Source of the DNA: Isoetes taiwanensis
Taxonomy: Eukaryota > Streptophyta > Lycopodiopsida > Isoetales > Isoetaceae
Assembly (NCBI GenBank): GCA_021234155.1
Contig: JAJEKV010000041.1
Span: 5,942,829-6,006,828, forward strand
DNA length: 64,000 nucleotides
Direction of reading: 5' to 3'
The notes under the pieces were generated by a model. It searched no databases and had not been told where the DNA came from. It saw only the letters and a list, made by a program, of their open reading frames with translations. A program made the position numbers and the translations under genes. This document shows positions 45,401-58,020 of the stretch, in pieces. How positions within the stretch are numbered: the stretch's first letter is position 1; each line of letters begins with the position of its first letter.

Positions 45401-47406
45401 CTGCAAAAAGAATCGATCATTCAACTTTCATTCCTCTTCCATTTTTGTTCATCCTTGGAGATTTGTGTCATCCAGTTCTGTTGTTGCTTCTACCTCTGAA
45501 TCTCGCTTTTCGGTTGCGGCCATTGCATATGCTGTAGCTGCCACTGCATATCATTTAGCTGCATGTGCTTCATTTGCCAGAGCCTATCAGGTTCAGGCTC
45601 TGGCTTCATGGAACCACTGACTTGTGCATGTATTTGCACATTTTGGTGTATTTATTGTTTGTATATGACAATTCAATGGTTTAACAATGGTTACAACTTT
45701 TAAAAAATACAAAAGGTTGCACTTAGCGATAAGGTAGTGATATAGGCCCACATAAACGACTCTTGAAAAGATGTTGAATGTTTTGTAGGAATTTCATTTC
45801 TGGGAATTAGGTATCTATAAACCTGACATCCTAAGTACTTAGTGCTAACTATAATACATCAAATCCAGTTGTTATAATTGGTGCATTAAACATTAATATG
45901 CATGCTCTACCTATTACATCCATACAAGTTCGAATTAATGCGTTTTCACATTTTAAAGAAAAATGGATGCCAATTTCAACCGAGCAATCTAACCTCAAAG
46001 CCTAAGCAATGTTTTAGAATGTTTGGAAGTTAGGTAAATGTGGTTAACTGGTCAACTCTAGACATGCTTGACTCTGAGGCACTATCCATCATTAACTTAA
46101 GACTATTTGGGCCTGCCCCTTACTCCATCAAGTGCATACAAACTTTGGCCTATATAAAGACCCACTGTTATCATCGCAATCTTACACATTGCAACAATGT
46201 AAACCCCAACTTTTGCAACCCAAGAATTAACAATGTATACTAGCAATTGCTTTATTGCCTTTGCTTCGCACAAATGACGCTTATGTAATAATATTAGTTA
46301 AGTAGATGTGCTTAATTCATGCTATCCTAATAACATTATCACATTGTTCATTTACTTTGCTTCATTTTATTTGTCATGTGCACTCCAAGATATTCGAACT
46401 ATTCAAACCTAGCTGATAAAAACATTAAAAGATAACAACTATGCCAAATCCATTGTAAAGACATTGAGCTTGTGTCCGCTCCCCTTTGCACCATCCCATC
46501 GATGCGTAACTTGTAGTATATATGTTTACATAATGAAGTAATCCAATCATGCCAAAATATGACTTTAAACTATGATTTAAGCCACTTCACCCTCCGGCCA
46601 TGGAGGGCAACCCTCCGTGCGTAGCACCTTGTTTTATTCTCATAGGCCGATTGATCTCTGTGAATGATAAAAATAATTCAATTAAATTCTTTTAAGTAAC
46701 CAAAATTTTATAATTTCCTTATAGGTAAGTGGTAGTGGTAGGGGTAAGGTGACCAATGCGATCCCCTAGCACGACAACTATGGTGTTCAACACCACCGTT
46801 TGGCTAACCAAAATTTTCTAACACGGTAAGTATTTTTAGAATATGCCGCGAGGAACCATATCCAGATCCGATTATGCCATTTGTATCTTACAGACAGGAC
46901 TTTTCGATGGCGGCAGGACGAAATGACATCGGCAATCCGGTGGATCTCAATCACTGATGCCATGTCGCATTAAGAAAGACTAGAAGTCCGAACCTTTTGT
47001 GGTTTACCATATTAAATGGTCTTAACATAGCCGTCGTTGCCTGGACGGCAAAATAGGGTTCTATCTCGGGTTGATTTACTAAAGGTATGGAAACAATCTT
47101 CGTTTCCGTTTCAATAGGCAACAATGTTTTCTTGCTATATTTGCCATGGTTGGATTTTAAGGATATATTTGTTTAAGTAGGCTCAATTTTTTGCTATGTT
47201 CTCTTGGGCTTCACGTTGTTTACTTCTTTTCTTGTAGGCTATTCTAGGAAGATATTCATGGCATAAATGGTAAGTTCGCTTTTCCTGAGAAAGGTCTTAT
47301 GATTCAAGTGCTATTCTCTATTATTATCATGAATGCCTGATAGATATAGTTTGCAAATTTTCTACAGAATCTTAAATAGCTTAGCAAAGGGGGGAGTATT
47401 GTAACA
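42461..47406. other. Mostly gene-free; possible short exons at 42600-43500; LINE 3' tail at 46642
   Basis: Open frames ending at GT donors (about 42600-42710 and 42880-43077, the latter with LLPICNLEFIPLKLLLPLSN) and an AG-bounded block at 43440-43492 (DAAEKLTLECFNKWASMK) look like exons of an unidentified gene, but I cannot join them into one frame. 44690-44820 has GGGGATATTGACA short repeats. 45130-45330 has a repeated TCGCTCAGACCG motif. 46642-46672 (CATAGGCCGATTGATCTCTG) is a LINE 3' tail like that at 55820. Confidence 0.35.
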
Positions 47407-48634
47407 ATGGACGAAGAGGATAAGGTTTCAGTTTTAAAGTTGCAGCTGAAACATTTAGAAATTTTATGGAAGCAAGATGTTGCTAGAAGACAAGCAAGAG
47501 AAATGCATTTAGAATCTGAAGTCCTGGATTTGAAGGAACGTATAACAAACATAGAGAGCAATGGAAAGAAAGAGATTGAATTCCTTAGTAGGAGAGTAAG
47601 AACTTCTGAAACATTTCTTGAGTACTTGAAGTCTAAGGCCAAAATTATGGCTGTACCAAGGTATGCGTTTGCTTCCTGTGGCATGAAGCGGCAGGAAGGG
47701 GTTGGTTTAGTGGATAAGAAAGGGATACCAATGGCAGAGTGGAGTAAACAACCTAGCTTCCATATAACAAGTGATCATTCAATAAAACATCAAGAAGAGG
47801 ATCTTGTTGTCAGCTTGGAGGAAAAAGTTATCAACTTGACAGCTAAGAGTGATGGAAATTATATTGAACAAACGACTGCAGCCGTCATGCATGTAACTGA
47901 GGTGATGGAAATACTTTTGAAGAGGGCGCTTCTAGCAGAGGCAGAAATAGATATAGAAAGAGAAAAGGTTAAGGCAACTGAAGAAGTTGTCAGAAGGAAA
48001 TCTCTTCAAATTGATTCTATGTGGACTAGAGTGGAGGAGATGGAGAAAGTAGCAATGGGTACTAGCGGAATATTAAAGGAAATGCAGGGTAAACTGGAAG
48101 ACATGGAGCAAGAGACCACGAAACAAAGGCAAAGGGCAAATGAGAATGAACAAGAACTTTCTAAAGTTAGGCATGATTTTGAAGTGCTTAGATCAAGTGT
48201 GGACAGTCTTGTGAAGGCCAGAGAAACAATATTATCAATGGAGAAACGGATACAAGAAGTGGAGAAAATTTCGGAGAGGTATGTGTTATTGTTTTAATTT
48301 TTCTTTATAGGTATTTATCCTCGAACATGTTTTACCTTTAGATTGTATCCAGCTCATTTACTTCTGCGGACTAGTCCATATATTTGTTTGCAGAGGTTTT
48401 CCCCTTGTCATTACTTTGTTTCTGTTTTGCAGACTTACAGGTCGAGTCCTGCGGTTAGAGGCAAGCCAACGCGACAAGGAAATGGAAATCAAGAACCTTC
48501 TAGCTGAAAATGATGCTTTGAGGGCTGGGCTAGACTTAAAAGAAGCAGAATTGACTGCCATAAGTGAGCAAGTCAGGATGACAACACTTTGGCCTGAAGC
48601 AAGTGTATATGAAGCTGTCCATCTGCATGCATGA
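47407..48634 (+). CDS. Coiled-coil protein, two exons, function not recognised
   Basis: Exon 1 (47407-48278) and exon 2 (48433-48634) join through a GTATGT...TTTTGCAG intron of 154 bp that splits an Arg codon, giving 357 residues. Almost all of the protein is predicted heptad coiled coil, rich in Glu, Lys, Leu and Arg (residues 1-90 and 130-345). Between them is a less helical block with MAVPRYAFASCGMKRQEG and GLVDKKGIPMAEWSK (about 80-118), which looks conserved rather than random. No transmembrane tail or kinase/motor domain is seen. It resembles plant cytoskeletal or nuclear-envelope coiled-coil proteins in general character only. More exons may precede 47407. Confidence 0.75.
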
Positions 48635-50861
48635 TCTAGACACTTGCTGTAATAAGCAGAGCCAAAGCTTGTATCATATGAGTTCGTGAATCTTAAACTT
48701 AAATAGGACTCCATTTTATGATGGAAGAAGCCTGCAGCAAATCCTCCGAACACGTGTTACAAGTTGCAGTTTTGCAACCGCTTTTGCGCCCAGTAGAGTT
48801 CATTGATTTTGTGCTGGCAACAATGCTTCAGCTTGATCTGTTTTATGTGAATTATTAGTACCTCAAATGGGCTTATTGAGACTTTCTTCTTTCTTCAGCT
48901 ATCTTCTATTAGAAAGTATTAGAATGACCACAGAAATGAATAGGAAAACATTGAAACAAACAGTCCATGCATTTCTTTTATATGGTATTAATACATCTCA
49001 TGGATCTCATAGATATTTCAAGAGTCTTTTTTATTACTTTGGAATGTTGGGATGGACTTTTCGGGGCATTTTCCCACGAGGCATGTAAAGAATTTATGAA
49101 GAGTTGATAGACATTTTCTTTGAAGTTATGGAGATTGTGAAGAGAGAAGATGGAATTGAGTAAGAAGGATATGTATTTGCAACAAGAAAAATAATCTGGG
49201 TTTTATGCTTATTTCTTTCGCTTGGAAATCTTGAATTTGCAAAATTCACATAATTGCAGTCATTGATGCAATATAGTTTATTGAGTGGTTCATGGCAGGA
49301 TGAATACGCCCGTCATAAATACACTTCCTATATATATCCTTTTTCTATAATCTTCGCGAAAGTCTCCAGCGCCTCGACCGGAATCCGTTCCTGCGACCAA
49401 GAATCAGCGCCATCATGTCTCGCCAGCTTGTCCTCCAACAAGGTATTTTCCGCGCCTTCTTTTAGCAGTGCTAAAGTCGAGCACTCCTTTACTTAGTTTT
49501 AGGCTCTGCCACGCTCGACACGATCACGACCGCGATCCTTTTGAGCTTGGGCTGCCACTTTTTAAACTGAAATATTCAATATGGTAAGTCCTTTTTATTC
49601 AATGTAGAGATTTTTTTATTCTAATTTTAAATGCTATCCAAGTGGAGGAATATGGTTGTTTGATTGCCCCCTGTTAAGGGGCAATTTCAATAGGCTGGGG
49701 TGACTTTGGGCATCTTGAGACATATTCTAGGCATATCTAATGATCTAATGGTAATTACTAGTTCATTTTTTGGTAATGAAAAATATTTCTTTATTTTTTC
49801 ATGTAAATGTGGGCCTAGATGCCAAAAACTTTCGAGGCTCATTGAAAATCTTATTCGGCACTAATCAACAGAAGATATAGATAGATAGACATTTCGCAGT
49901 CCAACCAAACTATTGTCTATTTTGGAATGAGTTTTATTTGGGTTGTTGATCCATTGCCTAAACTTCGTCCTGTGTCCGATTTGCTAGATTTGTTTTTTTT
50001 CCTATTGCTTGAAAATAGAATGTAAATTATTATGTCAAGATGTCATAGATATAGGTTTTTCTTGTTGATAAAGAGCTTCATTTAAGCATTTAGATGCTTC
50101 TCTTCGAAGGATGATAAGTTTAAAACCTCAACATTTATATTGTATAAAGAGCTCTATCAAACATATTGAAGAAATTGTCCTTTAGATGTGGCCCATCAGA
50201 ACTGCCAGCCTTTGGGCCTAACGAAACACCCTAAATCTAAAGCTTAAAGCCGCTGCTTTGCACATTTTCTTGCATCCATTGACATATTGTCAAATTTTGA
50301 GGAGGAATATGCTACTCTTGTGACGAAGTTCTAGCCCTTGGTACTTTCATGCGTGTATTTGGGCTTGCATCTTTTGCATAATGTATTTTCTTTCTTTTAT
50401 TCTTGTTCCTAGATTTGAAAAATGTATTGATATTACATTCTTGAATGTTTGTAATAGAGCAGGAATATTGGGCGAGATTTTGTAACGTTGAAATTTCATA
50501 TAATTTAATTATTGCATGGGATATGGACGCAGTAAGGAGGAGGAGGAGGAGTAAAGGAAAAAAATGGTTTTGCTTCATTGTATAATATGTTGAGTAGATT
50601 GCGATAAGGTCACACAAATTGATTGGTTTATGACACTAAGGGTGTTCCTTAGCCGATGTGAGAACATATCGTTAAGGGTTTGTTTTAAGTATGTGGGACC
50701 ATTGATTTCATTGGATAAGGCAATTTTTTTTTTTCCTTTTGAAGGATCAGATATATATTAATTGGAACTCATCAACGACATACATACGCCAAGTGATATC
50801 ATACACCTACACACCATATTTGGTTCTGTAGGGATAACCACTCGGCTATGAATCTAAACTT
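48635..50861. other. No gene recognised
   Basis: 3' UTR of the coiled-coil gene and AT-rich sequence. A possible first exon (49414-49441, MSRQLVLQQ then GTATTT) in a TATATAT-preceded context cannot be followed further. Confidence 0.4.
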
Positions 50862-52040
50862 TTATAAAAATGATGAAAGAGCGTCGTGAGCTTGGGAAGC
50901 CCACTCCTCCTCCTTAAGTGCTGCAACGTATTGGCAGGCCTTTTGCTTCAAAGATGGCCATAGGTTATTAGAATGGAGATATTCTTGGGAGAACACAAAT
51001 TTTCTCCGCCTTTTCCATATTAGCCATAGAAGCCATCCTTTGCATAAATTCAAAGCAACTCTTTTTCCAGTTTGCCAAGATGATGGATATAGGCCTAACA
51101 AGATCTCCTTTTCCATACTGGATGGAGTTCTCTACAATTCATGAAACAGTGTTCAATTGTTTCTACTTCTCGCCCGCACATTGGACAACTCGGTGATACA
51201 TCACGGTTGAACTTGCTCACTAATGTGTTGACCCTGATTGCTCTATGGAAAATTTGCCATATTAGTGTGGACATCTTTGGTGGCAAGTGGCTCCTCCAGA
51301 CCCAATTCCATACTCGAGTGACTTGGGTGTTGTCAATTCATTCACATGCAAGATCTTGTATGCCTTTGAAACAAAATGGTTTTTATCAAGATTTTTGCGA
51401 GATAAGCAGAAAGCACCTACTTGTGGAACCGCATAGGGTGGAATATTGTCCATGTTCCAAATTCGCTTATCTCGCATTTTCAAGTTAACTTCGCTTTGAA
51501 ATGACTCCCAAGAACACTGTACACCGCATCGATACCAATCTTCAATGCAAGATAAACCTGCCCCAATCCATCTGTATTGTGTTCTTTTGTTCACCACCGA
51601 GAAAAGTGGCACACGGCCTCTGTTGGTTTCCACTTGCAGACCACCACAAAGGCATGGACACAGAGGTACAATTTTTTATATCCAGGCGCCACAGAACTTT
51701 TACTGTCTCCCAAGCACTTAACAATCCTTTAAGAAATGGTGAGGCTCTTACGTATGGTTTCAATTTGAAAAGGGAGCCCAGGGCAGATCTACTTTATGAG
51801 ATGGTTTTCCGCAAGGCGTACAATGAATTAAAGATTGTTTGATAAGCTCAAGGCCCGGAGAAGATATAGAGACTGTTGGACAAAGAAATGGAAGAAAAAC
51901 CCTACTCCCCCATGAGATTTGGATTTCAAACACTTTCTCCATGCTACTTTGACATTTGCCCCCTCCTCATTTCCACCTCGGACAAAATTTCGCACCATTT
52001 TTGATAACTCTGCTAGTTTTGATTGAGGAGCCAACAACAC
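50862..52040 (-). mobile_element. Degenerate L1-type LINE, C-terminal part with zf-RVT
   Basis: Minus-strand frames show the plant L1 end: IWQIFHRAIRVNT and SCPMCGREVETIEHCFMNC (51095-51286), the reverse-transcriptase zinc-binding domain with C-x2-C...H...C ligands, then WLLWLIWKRRRKFVF (50990-51040). Upstream, VKVAWRKCLKSKSHGGVGF-like sequence (51880-51960) belongs to the RT C-terminal region. At least four frames are used; inactive. It differs from the plus-strand LINE family L. Confidence 0.75.
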
Positions 52041-52482
52041 CGATGCAGCATAAATGTGAGTATTCTTAAGTACTGACTAGGAGGCAACAGACGTGCAAAT
52101 TACCAAATATAAGAGGGTTTGATGTGGTAAGTGGAGTCATATATGAACCCAAGATGCTAGCATATGGCCCTCAGATATTTAAGAACAACTCTAGGTACTT
52201 CTCAAAAAGCCAAGCCAGAAAACCAATAATCAGTCAAGAAGACATCCAGATTTATCATCTTCAAGGACTAACCATCAACGGGACCTCTGAAAACATATAT
52301 TGTATTGTAGGCACTCTGGATCAAATCATACGGACACATGCAACTGCAATAAGCCATACCATCTACAGGATTACAAAGATCGTCTTGTCTTTGTTGGTTC
52401 CTGTTTTAGGTCCTTTGGGTGTCTTTATTGCAGTTGCTTCATATTCTTATCAAGTTGTTTGGTTAGATTGGTCCATCCTTCT
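52041..52482. other. No gene recognised
   Basis: Between two retroelement fragments. A short plus ORF (52124-52486) ends in a hydrophobic stretch but has no recognisable family. Confidence 0.4.
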
Positions 52483-52806
52483 CTAATGCTTCGTACCACC
52501 TATTCTCTTAGTCCTACTAGTCCCACAGTAAATGGCTGCTGGATTGGTCAGAAACCCGAGGTCTTCAAATAAGTGTACTAACCATCTCATTTCTTGAACT
52601 GTTGTAACCAAAGCTTTGTGTTCAGCCTCAGTAGTACTAATGCTATTAGTCTTCTGCTTTTTAGAACTCCAGCTTATAGGATTGCCTCCAAAGAAAGAGA
52701 TAGCATGTGATGCATTTCCTTTTCTCAAAATCCGTGGAAGCCATGTCGGAGTCTGAGAATAGTAAAAGACGAGGATCTGAAACTTTGGAATACAAAACTC
52801 CTTCAT
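52483..52806 (-). mobile_element. Ty1/Copia RNase H fragment
   Basis: The minus frame holds NPISWSSKKQKTNSISTTEA followed by EH, the hallmark Copia RNase H segment (family: WSSKKQ-VVALSTAEAEY), and MRWLVHLFEDLG, the following conserved helix. Only this end of pol is present, without RT or LTRs nearby. Confidence 0.85.
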
Positions 52807-53001
52807 TTGGAGTCCCTTTTAGATAATGAACCATTATTTGACTTTAGCATTCCATTCCACGATTCAATAACTTCCCAAAGCCCCATCTGTGCATGACTTG
52901 GCATTACATATACTTGAGGTTCTAGATAATCAGCTTTAATTATTGAGTCCTAAGTAGTCATTACCACCTACTTATATTTTCTTCTTGCTTGTCTAGTATC
53001 A

Positions 53002-53075
53002 TCATTACTGCAAAGGTTTTTCCCTTGAAAAACTTTCGAGGCAGGGGCTTTTTAATCCTAGTAGTAATAGTTGTA
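53002..53075 (+). repeat. Copy of the LINE-family-L 3' hairpin module
   Basis: TCATTACTGCAAAGGTTTTTCCCTTGAAAAACTTTCGAGGCAGGGGCTTTTTAATCC-type sequence aligns with 6303-6370 and 28216-28290. Confidence 0.6.
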
Positions 53076-53550
53076 CTAGGCCATTGTATGTCCTATAGCC
53101 ATATTCTATTCTATTCATTTAATGTTAGCAGGAAAAAGAATAAGATAGAATTAAATTGAATCAGCTTTTATTGTCTAGGGAGACTAGATGGACTATGGGC
53201 TCAAACAAACAAATAAAGAGTAGCTGGCCTATTACTGTCCAGGATTAAGAAAACCTCGTTCTGAAGGGTGTCAAGGAAAAACTTTGGCAATAATAAGCTT
53301 GCTGGTAAATTGTACATTCGTACATGACAGTAATGATAAGGGGCACAATTGAGCCCACATGTCTATTATCTCTTGGATATAAGATGCTAGTAACCCTATT
53401 GAAACCGGATTCTGGGTTCACCATCAAGTGTAGCAGTTGGCCAGATGTAACCAATCCGTCGTATCATGCCCCGACGGGTGCAAATGTAAGGCAAATTTAA
53501 AGAGTGTGGAACTTATCTTCAATAACTCCTAGCTAGTAGCATTGGCAGGT

Positions 53551-54215
53551 TGATATGGTTAAGGTTAATATCTAACCGTGAGCTTGGGGGAGTGGCCAAT
53601 ATGATTAAGCATTAGGTGAAATCATATAGAGTTAGTATATATCATGGTTGGGAATAAAAGGCAAAGTCAAAGGCAAAGGAAAGGCAAAGGCAGGCCAAAG
53701 AAGGCTAAAGTCGTAGATACTTCTATAAATAGAATCCAAACTTTAATTGGCGATATCTCCGCAACCAGAGATCGGATTTGGGCGAACTTTACTTTTCTGG
53801 AACCGACTTGGAGTCTAGTTTCCGGATTGGTTTGCTACTTGTTCTGATTCATCCGAATGAGAGAGAAATTGCAGAAAGAGTGACCGAGGGTCAAAGAAGA
53901 TTGCTTTACTCTTAGTTCTTAAATTTGATTCTAAGAAAGCTATTTCTTTTCCTAGAGCTTCTGTTGATCTTGTCTAGTAACCTATTACTATCCCTAAACT
54001 CAATTCTCGGTGTATCATATTGAGGACTGCTAGCTCGAGGGAGGAGCTACTAGAGGAAGCTGATTGCCAGATATGCCTTACTGTCTTTATGTTCCACCCT
54101 GATATTGCTAGCTGAGTGGCCCGGTTGGGTGGAGAGCTCCTTTGAATAAGGCTTTGGCTATTAATTTGTGTAAAAGTTCTTATGTTTATTCAAGTATTCA
54201 GGGAAGTTCGTATCA
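53551..54215 (+). repeat. 5' LTR, family A (plus-oriented element)
   Basis: 665 bp from TGATATGG to GTATCA. It carries GGGGGAGTGGCC, TATAAATA at 53724-53731 and the GGAGGAGCTACTAGAGGAAG block, and is directly followed by a perfect PBS. It aligns in inverse orientation with 1069-1850 and 12332-12850. Confidence 0.8.
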
Positions 54216-54217
54216 AT

Positions 54218-54229
54218 TGGTATCAGAGC
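54218..54229 (+). other. Primer-binding site, tRNA-iMet type
   Basis: Perfect TGGTATCAGAGC, three bases after the LTR end. Confidence 0.85.
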
Positions 54230-54655
54230 GCAGTTTCAATTTTCTTTGGAACTGTGGTAGTGGAACCATTGTCATGATCTTCGGCGTGATCATGAAGCAG
54301 CTCTAAGTATTTTGAAGGATGATGGAATTCAACAAAGGAACAAAGAGGGGAAATATTCCAACGAAACAAGAACTTGGTTGATTTCTCGAGTTTTAATTGA
54401 AATAGTTTCCAACTCAAAGTTAGTTAATGACAAATACTTTGGATCAATCATTGCAAAGCTACAAAAGGGAGAGGTAGTTGACTATTATCTACTCCAAAAT
54501 GGAATTCTATATTACAAGGATAAGATATGTATACCGATGTAATTCAGAGGATTTTATATGAAATGCATGATAGCCCAATAGCGGGGCATCCTGGAATCAA
54601 TAAGACTCTAAGGAAAGTTCGGCACCAATTCTTTTGGCCAGGAACTGAAAAAAAA
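54230..54655 (+). mobile_element. Internally deleted Gypsy remnant: PBS followed by integrase zinc-binding region
   Basis: The frame 54312-54542 ends VDYYLLQNGILYYKDKICIP, the segment just before the integrase H2C2 domain. After a frame change, MHDSPIAGHPGINKTLRK and FFWPG follow (54560-54640), the first half of the H2C2 zinc finger. Gag, protease, RT and RNase H are missing, so about 3 kb has been lost between the PBS and this point. It shows that LTR family A belongs to Ty3/Gypsy. Confidence 0.75.
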
Positions 54656-55019
54656 AATAAAAAATATGCTCAGGCACATATTGACCAAATTTCATAGTAG
54701 AAAATCAGCTCTCGTTTATTGGTATTCATAACTCAGGCATAATTCTCAGTAGTACAGAGCTTGCAATGGCCTGGTCTTGCCCATTTACCATCCATCGCTC
54801 CATCTACTAGTATAGTTTAGCACACCATCAGCTTATATTGATATACATATGGTTACATATGAGCAATAGCTTTTCAAAGCCCTAGCAACTCCAGCTTTAT
54901 TGATTGCTATATTTTATCTTAAAAAGCTAGATGTTTCAGCAACTTTATGCTAACAACTATTCAGAATGATTACTTCAATAAATTCTTGACTCAGATGTTT
55001 ATATCTCCTCAGTTCCATA
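54656..55019. other. No gene recognised
   Basis: AT-rich spacer between the Gypsy remnant and a LINE 3' fragment. Confidence 0.4.
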
Positions 55020-55853
55020 TCAGATCTTGTTGCAGGAGACAGGATTCATGCCCCTGCAGCATGCGGCCATCGATAGACACATTGTTTATTTCCAGAAGGT
55101 GGCCAACATACACTTTCGGCCCCCGTGACTTGGCTTACGCCGGGCGATGAGCCCGCAACCACTCGTGGCTTGTTGGAAGGACAAGAGAGCCCTGGGCGGG
55201 CGCTACCGAACGTAGATCTGTATCCAGTGCACACAGACGGCGGGATAGGCCGAGGGGGTACTTAGACTCTTGTTTCGGGAAGCTCTGGGACCACCATGCT
55301 CGAAATGTAAAGATGGCACACTACAAACATCACATAAATTCCACCTTGGTTCGAGGCCCACAATTTACCACCAAGGCTCTCGCTTGCCCATGAAGAAGCC
55401 CGGGACCATCGCAAGGCCCATTCGAATCAGGGCCCACCATCTTCGGGGCTTGAGACGGGCCTGGGTTGGAGAGCCACCAGATGTGCTTTGTCGCTGTTGT
55501 TCACCGGGGTTGTTGAGGATGAAAGCCATGCCTTCGTGAGCGGTCCGCCCTATAGTCGATTCGGCTCGCAAACATTCTCTTTGGTGCGACCTGGTTCGCC
55601 AGACGAAGCTACTCAAGACGCCGCCATTTCGATCCCTTGGCTCCTACCTCCGTGAGGTTTTGGATCTCAAGGACTCACCTCACCTCCCAAGCCCCACCGA
55701 GGTGCCGAGAATTCATGTGTATATGTATATTTGTACAGCTGCCAGCAGGCTTGTTGCTGCGACGGTTTTTCCCTCCCCTGGGGCAGCAACGGGATTGCTA
55801 CACCTGTAATTTGGGTCCCATAGGCCGATTGGCCTCCACGGACGATAAAAGAA
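55020..55853 (+). mobile_element. LINE family L, 3' fragment with complete 3' tail
   Basis: QHAAIDRHIVYFQKVANIHF (55055-55115, one frame) matches 23170-23220 of the other LINE copy. The following degenerate sequence parallels 23290-23700 (CACTACAAACATCACATAAATTCCAC, TGCCCATGAA). It ends CGACGGTTTTTCCCTCCCCT, TAGGCCGATTGGCCTCCACG, GACGATAAAA, then a CCTT microsatellite. Confidence 0.7.
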
Positions 55854-55896
55854 CCTTCCTTCCTTCCTTCCTTCCTTCCTTCCTTCCTTCCTTCCT
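55854..55896. repeat. (CCTT)n microsatellite at the LINE 3' end
   Basis: Ten uninterrupted CCTT units directly after GACGATAAAAGAA. Its position suggests that the LINE tail seeded it. Confidence 0.95.
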
Positions 55897-58020
55897 CCAC
55901 TTGTTGATGTAGGATGGTACGCAGTTATTCAACATTAAACAATGAGATATGATGCATATGACCTAATGACTGCTTCAGCCATGTAAGTTTAGATTTTATA
56001 GATGCTATAAAGGATCCATGTTCCACAAATCATAAAGATAATTTACATTTGCCTAGATTCTTCCCATGTACCATACAATATATTCTTCTTATGAAAATCA
56101 AATCAAGGTCTTGGAACTAAGAGAAATGGAGAGAACTTTCATGACATTGTTCTTGCAGTGAAGACCTTTCCTTATTTTCCCAGAAATATCACTTCAAAAC
56201 ATCAATGTCTCCCATGGGATTCACCTATATATATTTTGGATATGGCATCTGCATTGCTAGGGTCAGACAAAACCCCCTTATCGTACTCAGAAAACTGGCT
56301 TGATATACCCTTATACTCCTTAAAATATGACTAGACAAGTGAAATAAATGGTAAATACCCCTTATTATAAGTACAATGGCGGCAGTGGCGGCTTGTTGAA
56401 TCCTTCATAACTTCTGCATCCGGACTCCGTTTTCAGCAATCTTTGGTTCGTTGGAAAGCTCTTTCAGTGATCCTTCTTCTTACACATATCTTTCTTTGGT
56501 TTTTGCTGTGTTTGGGGGCCGGATTTGATCCCCCTGTTGCGGCCTCCTGCCAGAAACCCCCAACATGGTGATGGCGGGAATTCTCGCGACCGAAGTTTGG
56601 GCCTCGAGAAGGCCGGGCTGTGGATTCGTGGTCGAGATGCTTTGAGAGGGAAGAAAGGAGGCAAGGACATATCCAAAACCCAAGGCCTTTGGCCGATCTT
56701 CAAGAGCCAATTCTTAGCCAGATGTATCCAAAGAGGGCAGCCGGGTGGATTCCCGTGAGTCGGCTTTTTGGGAATTGGATAGGATGGAGAATAGAGAGGT
56801 GGTGCCCAGCTCAATGCCAATTTTTGAGGCTGTAACTTTGCCATCCTTGGTTGGTGTGAATGGTGATGTGCTGCCGTAAGACCCCTTTCAGATATCCGCA
56901 GCCTTCCCGTGCAGGTGATGCCTCAACCGCCACGCCCAATTCCTCATGCATGGAAAGGTAATGACACCGCTGTCCGCCTTTCTAGGCCTAGGTTTTCTCG
57001 ATTGATTAGGCAAACGCTGTAAAGCAAAAAGTGCAGAGAAAAGTTCTAGGGTGACAGAGGCACCGCTTATCTTAGAGCGTAATAACAAGAAGGATTTGCA
57101 AAGAAGTTTTTAAATCATTACCTTCGTTGTAGAAATCAATCACCGTAAGCATGTGCAAGATACGAGAGAATTTTGTTGCATCTTCAAAGGTTAGGCCATT
57201 TCACGTGGGCCTTTTTAGATATGCAGAGGCTTGGGCACGGGCTACTGGCTCGCTTTAAGAGGTCGGGTTGCCTCCATATGTGACCCCTCAAGTCTCGGAT
57301 AATAATTTTTTCTTATTATGGTTGATTTCGGAGACCACTGCGGAGCAGCTTGGTCTCGCATGGAGTGGCACATATGGGAGGGGCTTATGTTTTGTTCCAA
57401 AGATTATGCTCCGTGTTTCTCTTCTTCCGCTAGGGCCCGCCGCAGCTTAGAGTGCCATGCGGGCTTCAACCGGATCCGGCCTCGTGAGATGATGGTGTCC
57501 GAGTTTCTAGTGGCCATGGCCAAAGGCCCGGGAAGTCACATAGCACACTCAATTGTGGGTGCACCACGATATGTGTAGGTATTCTGGATGATGAGGTGTT
57601 ACCGTGAGTCTTGTGGTTAAAAGTGGTGATTATTATTCTTACTTCCGCTTGGACTTGCTCAATGGGGAGAGCTTTTGGCAATGTTTCCCTCGCTAAGCAA
57701 GCCACCAAAGATAAACCCTCATTCAAAGACCCAAGGCAGAGCAAATAGTGACGGCCGCCTTCACCCTCTGCGCTTGTTCCCCGGGTGTTGAAGGTCGCGG
57801 GAGCGTGGGCACCCAGAGACACAACCCGAACCCTCCCTCGCATGGTGGATCCCGAGGTATATAGGAGACTTGCAATGCATTGAAGAGTTGCAGCAGTAAA
57901 AAGGAAGGGTGGCAACAAGTTGTTTCTAGGAGGTGAGCTCTGATGAGAGCTCCTCAAGAGGGTCACTTAGCCCATCCGCAGCCCACCTGCATGTGTCCCT
58001 CCTCAAGTGGATCGAATGGT
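55897..58020. other. No confident gene; possible LINE 5' region
   Basis: 56390-56860 is GC-rich with no supported ORF. 57318-57578 (plus) contains RRSLECHAGFNRIRPREMMV, which could be an ORF1 fragment of the LINE whose endonuclease lies at 58457-58876, since it precedes it in the same direction. I cannot confirm that. The minus ORF at 57466-57966 is judged a shadow. Confidence 0.3.

Noticed and set aside
49414-49441. First exon of a gene starting MSRQLVLQQ
   Set aside because: ATG in a decent context followed by a GT donor, but no second exon could be found and the peptide is too short to identify.
57466-57966. 166-codon minus-strand ORF
   Set aside because: No motif, no promoter context and within transposon debris; low support.
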